64,000 nucleotides of DNA, taken from Tieghemostelium lacteum. Lineage: Eukaryota > Evosea > Eumycetozoa > Dictyosteliales > Raperosteliaceae. Of the stretch, positions 42,704 to 52,344 are shown piece after piece (the first letter of the stretch is position 1; every line of letters starts with the position of its first letter). The notes under the pieces were generated by a model, which ran no database searches, was not told where the DNA came from, and worked only from the letters and a program-made list of their open reading frames with translations. The position numbers were made by a program, and so were the translations under genes. Location: assembly GCA_001606155.1 (NCBI GenBank), contig LODT01000039.1, forward strand, positions 248,001-312,000. Reading direction: 5' to 3'.

Positions 42704-44852
42704 CTAATCAGCAGTGTAGAGTGGATTTTCACCTCCATTTGCATTTTTTGCTTCATAGAGTGGATTGGAGTTTGCCATTGATATTTTGTCACCCTGAGTA
42801 TCTTTCCAATAGTCATAACCTTTCTTACCTCCAAAGATGGCTAGACCTAGTGCTGCAGCACCTGCAACTGTTACACCCGCAATAACAGATGTTGATACAA
42901 CTTTAGCTGTACTACAAATGAATGGAGCAGGGTCATAGTCTTTGGATGTACATTCACGAGTTTCGTTATTACAAATACCTTTTTGACATCGTGGGTTATC
43001 GGCTACACACTCTTTATCAAAGAACATGCAACCAAAGACATCGTCACAGGCAGATTCTATACAGAAGAAATCAGATTGGCATTCACGAGGTTTATATAGA
43101 CATCCTTTATCTTTGTCACAGTACCCTATTTGACATTGGTTAAGGTCTGGACATTTTACAAGAGTGTGTTGACAACCACCTTTGAATGGGTCACAAGTAT
43201 CGATAGTGCATTTGTTATTGTCCTCACAGGATACTGGTAAATGTAGACATTGTCCATTGGAACCGCATAATTCAGTTGTACAAATGTTACCATCATTGCA
43301 ATTCACTAGATTTTCTTGACATGTTCCGTTTTTTATATTACAAATACCACACACACCACAGTCCAGTGGGGTGTGGGTTACCCCATTTTCTTCAGAACAT
43401 GTATCATTGGTACATGGGTTACCATCATCGATATCTAGGGGTAGAGGTACACACTCTGCAGCTGAATTACAAGATTTAACCTGACACTTGTTGAGTTTAC
43501 CTTCACAATCACATTCCTTACAATTTGAAATAGGTTCTTCTGAACATTGACCATCTATAGAGCATTTAGACTGCATACATGCACTAGAAGGTACACACTT
43601 ATCTTTCATTTGACATCCGATATGCTCATCACAGGTGTAAATCTTACATTTGTCACCTCTGTCACAATCAACAGGCACACAAAAACCACCATTACATGCA
43701 CCTGTATAACAAAGGTTCTTTGAAGAGTCACATTGGGTAGTATAGTTACATCCATTGGGGGTAGAAAGGAAACATCCATCTAAATGTAGACATTCATCAG
43801 TTCTGTTAGGACATTCTCTTGGTTTCTGTTTACAACTACCTTCTAAAGTCATACACTCAGCAACATGACAAATGTCTTTAGGTTCACACACCTTTTCTAC
43901 AAAGTCACACATTTCCTTATAGTTAGCAGAGGTAACACCAGGTTTAGAGTTCTGTGGACATGTAAATATCTTACATTTGTCTTCTGATCCTTTGCAATCA
44001 CTTGGTTGACAACAATCTGATCCATTTCCTCTACAAACACCACAATAGTCAACAGCAGGGCATTTCACCAGCAAATTAGTCGTAATTTGCATTACAGATT
44101 CTGTAGTATGTCTTTCACAATAGAAAAAGTCAAATGAATAGTCTTCGCCTACCTTCAACCCCAAAGTATCAAGTGACAGTGACTTTTCTTGTGCAGGATG
44201 GACTCCACCCAAATCAACTCTTAATTGATTGTCAATATAAACCCACTATTTTTTCAATCCAAAAAAATATAAAAAGTGTGTTAATAGGATTTAGGTTATA
44301 TATATATTTAAAAGTATTGATATATAAACTTACAACATCATCATCACCTCTGAAATTAAAAATGTCACCTGCTTTATAGGTAAATCTAGTATTGATTTTT
44401 AAACAGAAATGAAAGTTTTGGTAGTTTCCTGAAGCATCTTTGTAGGTTTTTCTGTTTAGTTTTGGATCATCCCAACCTTGTTTGTTAATTGGAAAGAATG
44501 CATTGTTTTGGTACACATAATTTCCAGAATCTTCATTGTATTTAAGTTCAAGGTTATAACTTATAGGTATATTCATTCCATTTTTATTGGAGAAGAAAAA
44601 TGGAAATGTAGTAGCATTATTAATTCCACCTTTGGAGAGGTCATAAGGATCTAGTGATCGTAATTCAGGTAGATTATTAGACAATTTTGATTTTACCATA
44701 CCACTAGTATACTCAATTTCACCTTCAAAATTTGAGTTTAGATATGGGTGATGATCATAGATTACCAATGGCAACACTAATTTTTGTGGAATTTCTTCAC
44801 TATAAATATAATTAAAAGATACAAATAATAAAATTAATAAAAATACATTCAT
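42704..44852 (-). CDS. psi-family PA14 cysteine-rich membrane protein
   Basis: Exons 44334-44852 and 42704-44245, joined in phase 0 through intron 44246-44333 (GTAAGT...AAATAG), give 686 residues. A signal peptide (MNVFLLILLFVSFNYIYS) precedes a PA14/fibro-slime domain at about 40-215. The splice restores its hallmark FNFRGDDDVWVYIDNQLRVDLGGVH. About 390 residues of Cys-rich repeats follow (C-x-DGNxCTxDTC types such as CNDGNICTTELC, CEDNNKCTIDTC). A transmembrane segment (VIAGVTVAGAAALGLAIF) leads to a cytoplasmic tail with NPLYEAKN and NPLY, motifs shared by this family. The known member PsiA of D. discoideum is a secreted/surface prespore-inducing factor. Which paralogue this is cannot be told. 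Confidence 0.92.
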
Positions 44853-45129
44853 TGTTTAAATATAATATAACCAATATGTTGAAATGATAAAATTTAATTA
44901 ATAAAATAAAGAAAATCAATTTCTCAAAGTAAAAATTCTTGATAATAGAGATTTATTTCTGATTTAGAAATTTCATAGTCCCAAAATTCTATTTTTGTTC
45001 AAAAGTGGGGTTCACACTGATGGGTTAATTTGAAATAAAATTGAATATAAGGTGTTTTTTTGGACTTTGTGGTAAACCAATTTACAATTTAAAATTGGTA
45101 ACTATTATCTGGAATTTCAGTTAATTTTA

Positions 45130-45176
45130 TATATACTAGAGGTACACACAACAAATGTTGTGAACTGTAGTATATA
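45130..45176. repeat. Nested hairpin
   Basis: Outer arms TATATACTA (45130-45138) and TAGTATATA (45168-45176) pair perfectly. An inner stem CACAACA (45147-45153) / TGTTGTG (45156-45162) closes on a 2-nt loop. Unpaired stretches separate the two stems. It lies about 350 bases from the ncRNA genes, and its function is unknown. Confidence 0.5.
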
Positions 45177-45524
45177 AAAAAATAGCCATGGATAATATCA
45201 GAATTTAAAATTAAATGAACAAATCAATTCTTTTGTTAGATATCATATGATCATCTATCCAAAGTTCACTTCAAACTACTGGCGATTGTTTGATTAACAA
45301 GGTTAATACTAACTATTCCCCAATCATCAGACTAATAGTTGAAAGAATGGTGAGATGTGTATAAGAATAATTAGAAAATTTCTGTCTATGAAGTCTATTG
45401 AACCTTTGGCCAGTATGGAAGTTGGAAATTTCAATGGATGCATAATCTTACATGAGGTTGTAAATAAGTTTTATGCATGTAAAACCAATCATAAAAAAAT
45501 ATCTTTTAAATTGTGTTGTTGGAC

Positions 45525-45576
45525 AGAACTCGGTTTTTTCAATGAGTGGAGTTGATTTAATTGCTGTAAGAGTTCT
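45525..45576 (-). ncRNA. Class I-like small ncRNA, copy 1
   Basis: A 52-nt unit. The 5' end AGAACT (45576-45571) pairs perfectly with the 3' end AGTTCT (45530-45525). The 11-mer TCTTACAGCAA follows the 5' arm at once (45572-45562). This is the plan of dictyostelid Class I RNAs: 42-65 nt, short terminal stem, and a conserved 11-nt motif next to the 5' stem, CCTTACAGCAA in D. discoideum, so one mismatch here. The box AACCATAA lies 60 bases upstream (45643-45636 on this strand). The second copy shares the stem, the motif, TTAAAT after the motif and CGAGTTCTGTC at the end. The agreement of stem, motif, length and promoter makes chance unlikely. Confidence 0.85.
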
Positions 45577-45635
45577 TGTTCAAAATTTCAATTTGAAAAG
45601 TAATTAAAAATTAAATTAAATTTAGTCAATACACA

Positions 45636-45643
45636 TTATGGTT
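45636..45643 (-). promoter_or_regulatory. DUSE-like box for copy 1
   Basis: On the minus strand it reads AACCATAA, matching 7 of 8 positions of the Dictyostelium upstream sequence element (A/T)CCCA(C/T)AA. It ends 60 bases before the 5' end of the ncRNA; about 63 is usual for this element. The identical octamer serves copy 2. Confidence 0.7.
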
Positions 45644-45703
45644 GTTCACTTTATTTAAAAATAAAAATAATACAGAAAATTGAGAAAAATTAAATAATGA
45701 CCA

Positions 45704-45711
45704 AACCATAA
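45704..45711 (+). promoter_or_regulatory. DUSE-like box for copy 2
   Basis: AACCATAA, identical to the box of copy 1, ends 61 bases before the 5' end of the second ncRNA. Both boxes carry A instead of C at position 2 of the known consensus, so this species or this gene pair may use a variant element. Confidence 0.7.
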
Positions 45712-45771
45712 ACATATATTTGACTTTTACTTTTGGAAAATTTGATCAATTTGAAAATTGATTATTAATTG

Positions 45772-45824
45772 AGAACTTCTTACAGCAAATTAAATTCAAT
45801 TGTTACTGAAAACCTTCGAGTTCT
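45772..45824 (+). ncRNA. Class I-like small ncRNA, copy 2
   Basis: A 53-nt unit with the same design as copy 1. AGAACT (45772-45777) pairs with AGTTCT (45819-45824), and TCTTACAGCAA (45778-45788) follows the 5' arm. The variable middle is A/T-rich. Downstream, GTCAATTAATAATCC leads into a run of 12 T (from 45839), which could end Pol III transcription. Copy 1 is also followed by a T run after GTCC. In D. discoideum these RNAs are abundant, cytoplasmic and regulated during development, but their mechanism is not settled. The two genes are divergent, with 195 bases between their 5' ends. Confidence 0.85.
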
Positions 45825-46074
45825 GTCAATTAATAATCCTTTTTTTTTTTGAATATCCAATCAAATGAATGTTATTCATTAATTCATTTGTTAGGAAAGT
45901 TAGATTCTTTCCTGTTTCTTATTAAATATAATGGTGTGTTACGTTGATAAGAGTTTGAATAACAACAATGTATATTTTAAAATTTAAAAAACTGATATTT
46001 GAATATGAAAATTTTAAATCAATTTTTTTTTTTGTAGATTTATTCATTACTCGAGAGAGAAGAAATTAACAAAA

Positions 46075-48967
46075 ATGGCGTTTGAAAAGAAATATATGAA
46101 GATGGTTAAGAATATATTTCCTAGTAAAAACAATCCAGAGATACAAAAAGGAAATATTAAAGATTTGATATATTTTTGTAATACAGCACCAGAACAATTA
46201 CAATACATTGGACCTTACTTGTATAAAAAAGCAAAAAAGAATATTAAAAAGAAAAGATACAAGTAGGTAATAATAGAGGGGTTTGTGAAGTTATAGAGTA
46301 TAGAAATTAACAAGTTTGATTTTGTAACAATGTAGTTATGTTAAAGCATGTATTTTTATTGTAAGTGAATTAGTAGTTAGAATGAGAAATATTTTGATAT
46401 TTCCACCTGCAATCACATTGATGGAATTACTTTTGAATCAAAGTAGTTTACCAGAATTGCAAATTGAAGCTACCAAAACATTCTCACAATATGTATCAGT
46501 TCAGAATGATACCAGTCAATTTCCATCGGAAATTAAACATTTTATTAAATCTTTTGTAGATATGAGTAAGAATAATAGTAAGGATGATATTCAGAGACGT
46601 CAAATCAGATCTGAAGGTCTAAAAGGTATATCAGCATATGTATCACTACTTAATCTCACTGATGAACTTGACTCCTTTATATCCAATAACACTCTGATTC
46701 AACAAACTACTCAGAATAATCAAAATACCAATACAGCTACAACCAATAACAATAATAGTCATCACCATTTACACCATTTACATAGTAACAGTAACTTTAA
46801 TAACACCAATAACAACGCTAATAACCAGAGTTCTAGTAACCCTAATAATACAGATAATATTATATTCATTCTTTTGGAAAACATGCAGTATAATGATAGT
46901 ATTCAATCTCAACAACAACAGCAACAACAGCAACAGATTAGAAATCAGAATGGAGAGGAAGGAGATGATTCGTCATTGCCTGCAGATGTCAGAGGTCAGG
47001 CTTTAGAATCGCTTAAAGATCTCAGTAGAAGAGTTGAGAATGTTACAGTAGGTACATTGATAAACTCCATTTGTAACTATTTGGATATTCAACAGAAATG
47101 GAGTCAAACTCAGTTCTCAAGTGAATGTTTGAAAGCTGTTGCAGAGTCAATTAAACCACAACACTATTCCATTCTATTGACTAAATATCTCAATCATTTG
47201 GAGAGTCCTCATCCAACTTCAGTCATTATTCAAATTGTTCAGAGTTGTATATCAGTTGTAAAACCAGATGTTACCGTTCATTTGATTATAACCTCACTCT
47301 TGAAGGTTTTAGTTCGATCTATTGAGGTTTCTAATAGACCTCCATCAGACGTTGACGAACAGGTTAAATTACAGTCATCTATCATCGACACACTCTCTGA
47401 TATCGCTAAAAAGATCAAGACATCTAGATCCAAGATTGAAATGATGAATCACATTATGAACTTCTTACGTGATGTTCAAGCTAGTTACACAACTAAATCC
47501 ACACCAAATAATCAAATTCACGGAATGAATGTTATCATTTTGGATCTAGTTCAATGTATTCTTCAAGTCGCCTCTACAATGAACGACATCCAACCTCCAA
47601 AACTCCTAAATGATCTCACTATGAAACTTCTAGATCTCTCTAATAATGACCTGACATCACCAGAATCTAGAATCTACATTCAAAAGATTCTCCAAACTTT
47701 TATGTTACCAGGTGGAAAATCATTTGAACAACTCATTGCAGGTCAGTTACCTCTGGTGGTTGGAAACGATGGTGTTGATGAATATCTACAAGATAACAGC
47801 TCACTTATTCGTGACCAGGTATTTAGTAGTTTTTGTAAATCAACTAATCAACCAAATAACATTATTGCCTTGTTCAAAACTTTGGTTATCTTACTCTTTA
47901 GAGGTAAGAACAAAGAGATTTTGAATTCAGTTCCCAAGTTATTCCTATTACAGAGTAAAACTACTACTCTTCCATTTAGATTATCTCGATCTATCAATGC
48001 TGCAATTACCAGTTACTTTTTAATGGTATCTAAAATCTATAAGGATACTAATACTCTTGAGCTCTATATTAATGGAGTAGTCGAAAAACGTAACCAATTC
48101 AATCAGTCATGTAGATACATATCATTTGATCAGAACAGTGGTTTGGTAATCAAAAACAACAAAAACAAATACAACAGTGAAAAGAAACATGATCAAGAGC
48201 ATACCAATGGTACTGAAGATCTATCTGTTGAACCCAGTCACATTGCTGAGATTCTATCGAATATAAATTCATTGACATCAGAATTCCCTGATATTAGATC
48301 ACATTTGTTGTCTAATAAGTTCAGTCAGAGTTCAATGTCTGGAAAGGATTTACAATTTTCTCAGGATGAGTCTACTGTTGATACATCTATTCCAAGACTT
48401 ACCAACTCCACAATCACAGAGTCACAAGGAAGCAGTGGTATTCCAATGAATAGATCTAATACCATACCAGTACTAGCAAAATCTATAAGTTCAGATAGCT
48501 CACCAAGCTCAGCATCTATGAAACCTAATAGTCCTGTTGATTCCAATAATACAAGTGTCACATTCGATTCATTCAAAAGATTCACAAGTGAACCATTAAG
48601 TGACCAGATTAATACTGTTCGTGACGGTGGTCATCCTGCTAATAACCAAAGATCTTTAAATGGACTCATTTTAAGTAAAGATCTCAGTTATCAATATGTA
48701 ACTCAAAAATGTGAAGAAGTTCAAATCATCAATCAAGAATATCAACAACTTCTCACCATTTTGGAATTCACAGAACAAACTAGACAAAATCATCTCAAGC
48801 AACAACTATTAATGAAACAACAACACGAAGCTGAATCTAATCACAATCAATTCCACAATATCAATTCAATCAGTAATACCAATACCATACTAAATAATGA
48901 TATCAACCCAAGTGAATTATCTCAATCTTGTACATTGAAAATTCAATTACTAAATATTTTGGAATAA
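46075..48967 (+). CDS. EFR3-like plasma-membrane scaffold of PI4-kinase
   Basis: EFR3 anchors the PI4KIII-alpha/TTC7/hyccin complex at the plasma membrane. Exons 46075-46262 and 46336-48967, intron 46263-46335 (GTAGGT...AATGTAG), give 939 residues. The N-terminus (KYMKMVKNIFPSKNN..KGNIKDLIYFCNTAPEQLQYIGPYL) and the spliced KKKRYNYVKACIFIVSELV align with animal EFR3 (KRLVDNIFP..LTFYALSAPEKLDRIGAYL..RHRYGYVCIAMEAL). HEAT/ARM-like helices follow to about residue 560. Asn and Gln tracts interrupt the first third (encoded at 46690-46960), and the C-terminal third is Ser/Asn-rich. The basic N-terminus fits membrane attachment. The Cys cluster palmitoylated in animals is not seen. Confidence 0.85.
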
Positions 48968-49030
48968 TATATAAATAATAAAAAAAAAAAATTTTAGAGA
49001 GTTAAAGTTTATATAATTTTATGAACTTGT

Positions 49031-51178
49031 TTATAGATTGGACATATTCTTTGGTTGAATTTGGTATCGTTCAAGGTTTTCAGTTGGTAGATATCTTTCA
49101 TTGAAGGTGTCAGGTATATGGAATGTATTTCTAATGATGGGATGGTTTTCAAAGGTCCAAATCATAGTTTTTAAAAATGGTGATTCAAATGTGTTTTTTG
49201 ATTTATATTCTTTTCTGAGAAGGAGTAATCGTAAGGTAGATGGTAAGCTAGTGATATCTTGTTGGAATTCGACACCTAATCTGAGGTTTAAGAGTTTAGA
49301 TGGGAGAATACCTTCACCTGAAATTGGTTGGTTAAATTGTTTAGAAAATGAAATGGTCTCTAAAGAATCAGGTAAAACTCCAACTGACAATGGTTGGTTA
49401 TAAGAGTGTTGGAATTCTAATCTTTTCAATGATTTTGGTAAGACATTTGGTAGTAATGGTTGATTGAAATGGTTTGGTAACTTTAGTTCCTTTAATGTCT
49501 CAGGTAGAACACCAACTTCAAGTGGTTGATTAAACTGATATATAAATACAAGTTTTTGTAGATTCTTTGGTAGTGTGTTTGGTAGTAGTGGTTGATTGAA
49601 ATGGTATCCAAGTTCCAAATCTTCTAAAGACTCTGGTAATGAGTTTGGCAGTATTGGTTGATTGAATGTGTTACCGAATTTAAGTGATTTTAATGATTGT
49701 GGAAGTACACCAATTTCAATAGATTGGTTAAAAGCAGATCCAAAAATTAGTGTTTTCAAAGTTTGTGGTAAAATACCAGGTTGTAACGGTTGATCAAAAT
49801 CATAACCAAACGATAGATAGGTCAATGAATAGAGTATTGATAAGCAACCTGGAAGAAGTGGTCTATTGAATCTACTACCAAACCACAACTCCTTTAGAGT
49901 CACTGGAAGTGCATTAGGTAACAAATCTTGATTGAACTCGTTACCCAAAAGTAATTGGGTAAGTTGAGTATTTGAAAGAACACCTACTTCTAAAGGGTTA
50001 TTAAACCCTGTTCCAGCACGAGTGGGTGCAAAAGGTTGGTAGAAATATCTATCAAAATACAGTTCCTTTAAAGATGGCGGAAATATCCCGACTGATAAAT
50101 CTTGGTTAAAGGCTCTTCCAATATGAACATATTCGATACTGGGAGGTAGTTTAGGAAGTGGGTGATTATAGACACTACCAATAACTAATTTCGTTAGTGA
50201 CTGTGGAAGTACTCCTTCTTCAATTGGACTATCAAAGTAATCACCCATATAAAAGGTCTTTAAAGATTCTGGTAGGATGTATTTACCTATGCTACCTGAT
50301 ATACCATAAACTATTTTCAGTGTCTCTAAACCCTCTGGAAAACAGTTTGCATCAAAATTGGCACCTCTATAGATCTGACATTCAAATTCCTTTAAAGACT
50401 TTGGAAAACACCATTTATTGAGTGGTAATGTGTGTTCTTGAGAACCAACGACCAATCTCTTGACATTATTCTGAAAAGTTCCTAATATCAAAGGATGATT
50501 ATGTAACTGTGATATATAAAGAGTCTCTATACTTGGTGGTAACCAATCAATTTCCTGACTGAAACTGTAAGGTAATTTAAGTGACTTTAAACCATCTGGC
50601 AATAAACCTGGAACTATTTTCTGATTGAATTCTCTAAATCTTAATTTCTCCAAAGTCTTTGGTAATTGGCCTGCTTCCAATGGATTTACGCAACGACCTA
50701 TTGTTAGTTTCTTTAAAGGTAATGTGGAAATGTCACTTGGTAGAGGTTTATCATAGTCGTATGGGAAATTGAGTGTTTGTAGTGTCTTTGGAAGTGTACC
50801 TGATGGAATTTCAACTTTGAAATTCATTGGAAGTGAAAGCTCTGTTATAGTCCTTGGAAAGAAGTTAAGAACCATATCGTCTTGGAAATTAACATTTCTC
50901 ATATCTAATATGCCATCTATATCTAGTAACTCAAGTTTCTCAACCCCCAATGAAAAGAAACTTCTAAAATGTATTGGTTTGCTCATTATAATGTTTTTAA
51001 ATTTTTTAGGAATGCTTTCAAGAGAGTAAACTTCTGAAAAGTATTCTATTGGAAATTGATGATATCTAATAGAGTCTCTTAACTTGCTATACACTTCCTT
51101 ATTGACTGAAACTAAATTTAGTATATCTACATTACTATACAAATAATATACAATTTCTTTTATAGCTTGTATATTCAT
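49031..51178 (-). CDS. FNIP-repeat protein
   Basis: 715 residues, one exon. After an N-terminal F-box-like helical segment (IYYLYSNVDILNLVSVNKEVYSKL), the protein is an array of roughly 22-residue FNIP repeats of the form LP-x-SL-x2-L-x-LG-x2-FNQPL, such as LPQSLKSLKFGNTFNQPI and LPESLEDLELGYHFNQPL. About twenty units can be counted between residues 110 and 640. FNIP proteins are hugely expanded in dictyostelids and in amoeba-infecting giant viruses, and those with an F-box probably act as SCF substrate receptors. Here the surrounding genes and spacers are ordinary host DNA. The repeats are regular and uninterrupted. Substrates are unknown. Confidence 0.93.
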   Translation of the reverse strand: MNIQAIKEIVYYLYSNVDILNLVSVNKEVYSKLRDSIRYHQFPIEYFSEVYSLESIPKKFKNIIMSKPIHFRSFFSLGVEKLELLDIDGILDMRNVNFQDDMVLNFFPRTITELSLPMNFKVEIPSGTLPKTLQTLNFPYDYDKPLPSDISTLPLKKLTIGRCVNPLEAGQLPKTLEKLRFREFNQKIVPGLLPDGLKSLKLPYSFSQEIDWLPPSIETLYISQLHNHPLILGTFQNNVKRLVVGSQEHTLPLNKWCFPKSLKEFECQIYRGANFDANCFPEGLETLKIVYGISGSIGKYILPESLKTFYMGDYFDSPIEEGVLPQSLTKLVIGSVYNHPLPKLPPSIEYVHIGRAFNQDLSVGIFPPSLKELYFDRYFYQPFAPTRAGTGFNNPLEVGVLSNTQLTQLLLGNEFNQDLLPNALPVTLKELWFGSRFNRPLLPGCLSILYSLTYLSFGYDFDQPLQPGILPQTLKTLIFGSAFNQSIEIGVLPQSLKSLKFGNTFNQPILPNSLPESLEDLELGYHFNQPLLPNTLPKNLQKLVFIYQFNQPLEVGVLPETLKELKLPNHFNQPLLPNVLPKSLKRLEFQHSYNQPLSVGVLPDSLETISFSKQFNQPISGEGILPSKLLNLRLGVEFQQDITSLPSTLRLLLLRKEYKSKNTFESPFLKTMIWTFENHPIIRNTFHIPDTFNERYLPTENLERYQIQPKNMSNL

Positions 51179-51411
51179 ATTATTATTATTGTGTTATTTA
51201 AGATGATGTGATTAAGATTTGATGATGAAAGCAAAATAAAAAAATTTTAAAATAACCTTATATTCATTTTTTTTAAAATAATAAAAAGATATTTTAAGAT
51301 TTTAATGAACAGTTCTGATTTTATTCTAATGACATAAAGTGATTCATTGTGTATTCCCCTTTATAAAAATTTTTTTTTGATTTATTAGGGTTTTTAGAAA
51401 ATTCATAAAAG

Positions 51412-52008
51412 ATGTTGTCGCATATTTACAAGATTCAAAGATCTTCAAAGTTTATAGGAATTTTAAACAAGACATATTCTATATCATCTATATATACCAC
51501 ACATAATAACAATCAGAGATTTTTTAGTACAAATAATAATAAATATAACAATAATGAAAAAAAAGAATTAGAGGATAGATATCACAAGTCATTTGATGAT
51601 ATTATAAAATCAATTGGTCAGAATACAAAAAAAATTGAAAAGGAGAGTGAAGAAGAGATGAAAATAATCAAGCAGGATATAGAAAAGAATAAGATTACCT
51701 TTTTTCAACATCTTAAAAAGTCACATGGGACATTATCTTTGATATGTCTGGTCATTGTCATTTTACTATATAATTTCAAAACTTATTTTCACATTAAAAA
51801 ACATAAAGCCACATTGGTGCAGGTTGACCATCATACTAAAGTCACAAACAATGAAATAGATAGTCTCAATAAAGAGCTACATAATCTACAATCTCTGTCA
51901 CCATCACAACAAGATCAATTGGTTAAAATTTTAGTTAGAGACCTAAATAGAGAAAATGGTAAACTAACTGCATCGGAAATCACCAATTTGAAACAAAAGT
52001 TATTTTAG
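51412..52008 (+). CDS. Probable mitochondrial inner-membrane protein, 198 aa
   Basis: The N-terminal 45 residues are basic and hydroxylated without acids (MLSHIYKIQRSSKFIGILNK ... NNQRFFSTNNN). RFFS is a plausible presequence cleavage site, so mitochondrial import is likely. Two coiled-coil segments (KIEKESEEEMKIIKQDIEKN; NNEIDSLNKELHNLQSLSP) flank one transmembrane helix (LSLICLVIVILLYNF, about residues 121-135). The C-terminal 40 residues are helical and end KLTASEITNLKQKLF. The order presequence, coil, TM, coil resembles small mitochondrial assembly or organising factors, but no family is recognised. Confidence 0.7.
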   Translation: MLSHIYKIQRSSKFIGILNKTYSISSIYTTHNNNQRFFSTNNNKYNNNEKKELEDRYHKSFDDIIKSIGQNTKKIEKESEEEMKIIKQDIEKNKITFFQHLKKSHGTLSLICLVIVILLYNFKTYFHIKKHKATLVQVDHHTKVTNNEIDSLNKELHNLQSLSPSQQDQLVKILVRDLNRENGKLTASEITNLKQKLF

Positions 52009-52344
52009 ATTTAGAAATTCCAACCTCCCACCCATCATGATTGATTTTTTAATAATAAAAATTTTTTTTTTTAATTTGATTTTTTTTTAAATTTTTGGGC
52101 AAAAACAAATAATTTTTTTAATCTTTTTTTAGTGTCTTTTCATTTATTCATATTACTATAGGGGTAATTATGATTTGTTAATAACATATCATATTTCCAT
52201 AGAATAGTTTTTTTTTTCCCATTTTTATCAATTGTGTTTCGTTTATTGTATTCATAGGGTATTATAATTTTTTTTTTTTTAATTTGTTTTTTTTTTATAT
52301 TTATATATTATTTATTTTTATAACTTAAAGTGGACAGAGAAAAG
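52009..52344. other. T-rich spacer
   Basis: 336 bases dominated by T runs between two plus-strand genes. No feature seen beyond the presumed promoter of the DENN-LIM gene. Confidence 0.5.

Larger units (their letters stand above)
44853..46074. other. 1.2-kb intergenic region carrying an ncRNA locus
   Basis: Spacer between the divergently transcribed psi-family (-) and EFR3-like (+) genes. No protein gene is convincing (the plus-strand ORF 45355-45555 overlaps an ncRNA and has no domain). It holds an imperfect hairpin (45130-45176), two divergent Class I-like ncRNA genes and their promoter boxes. A TTTGTAG acceptor-like site near 46036 may belong to a 5' UTR intron of the EFR3 gene. Confidence 0.6.

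Noticed and set aside
45355-45555. 66-codon plus-strand ORF with several Cys
   Set aside because: No domain or family. It overlaps the minus-strand ncRNA gene, which explains the sequence better.
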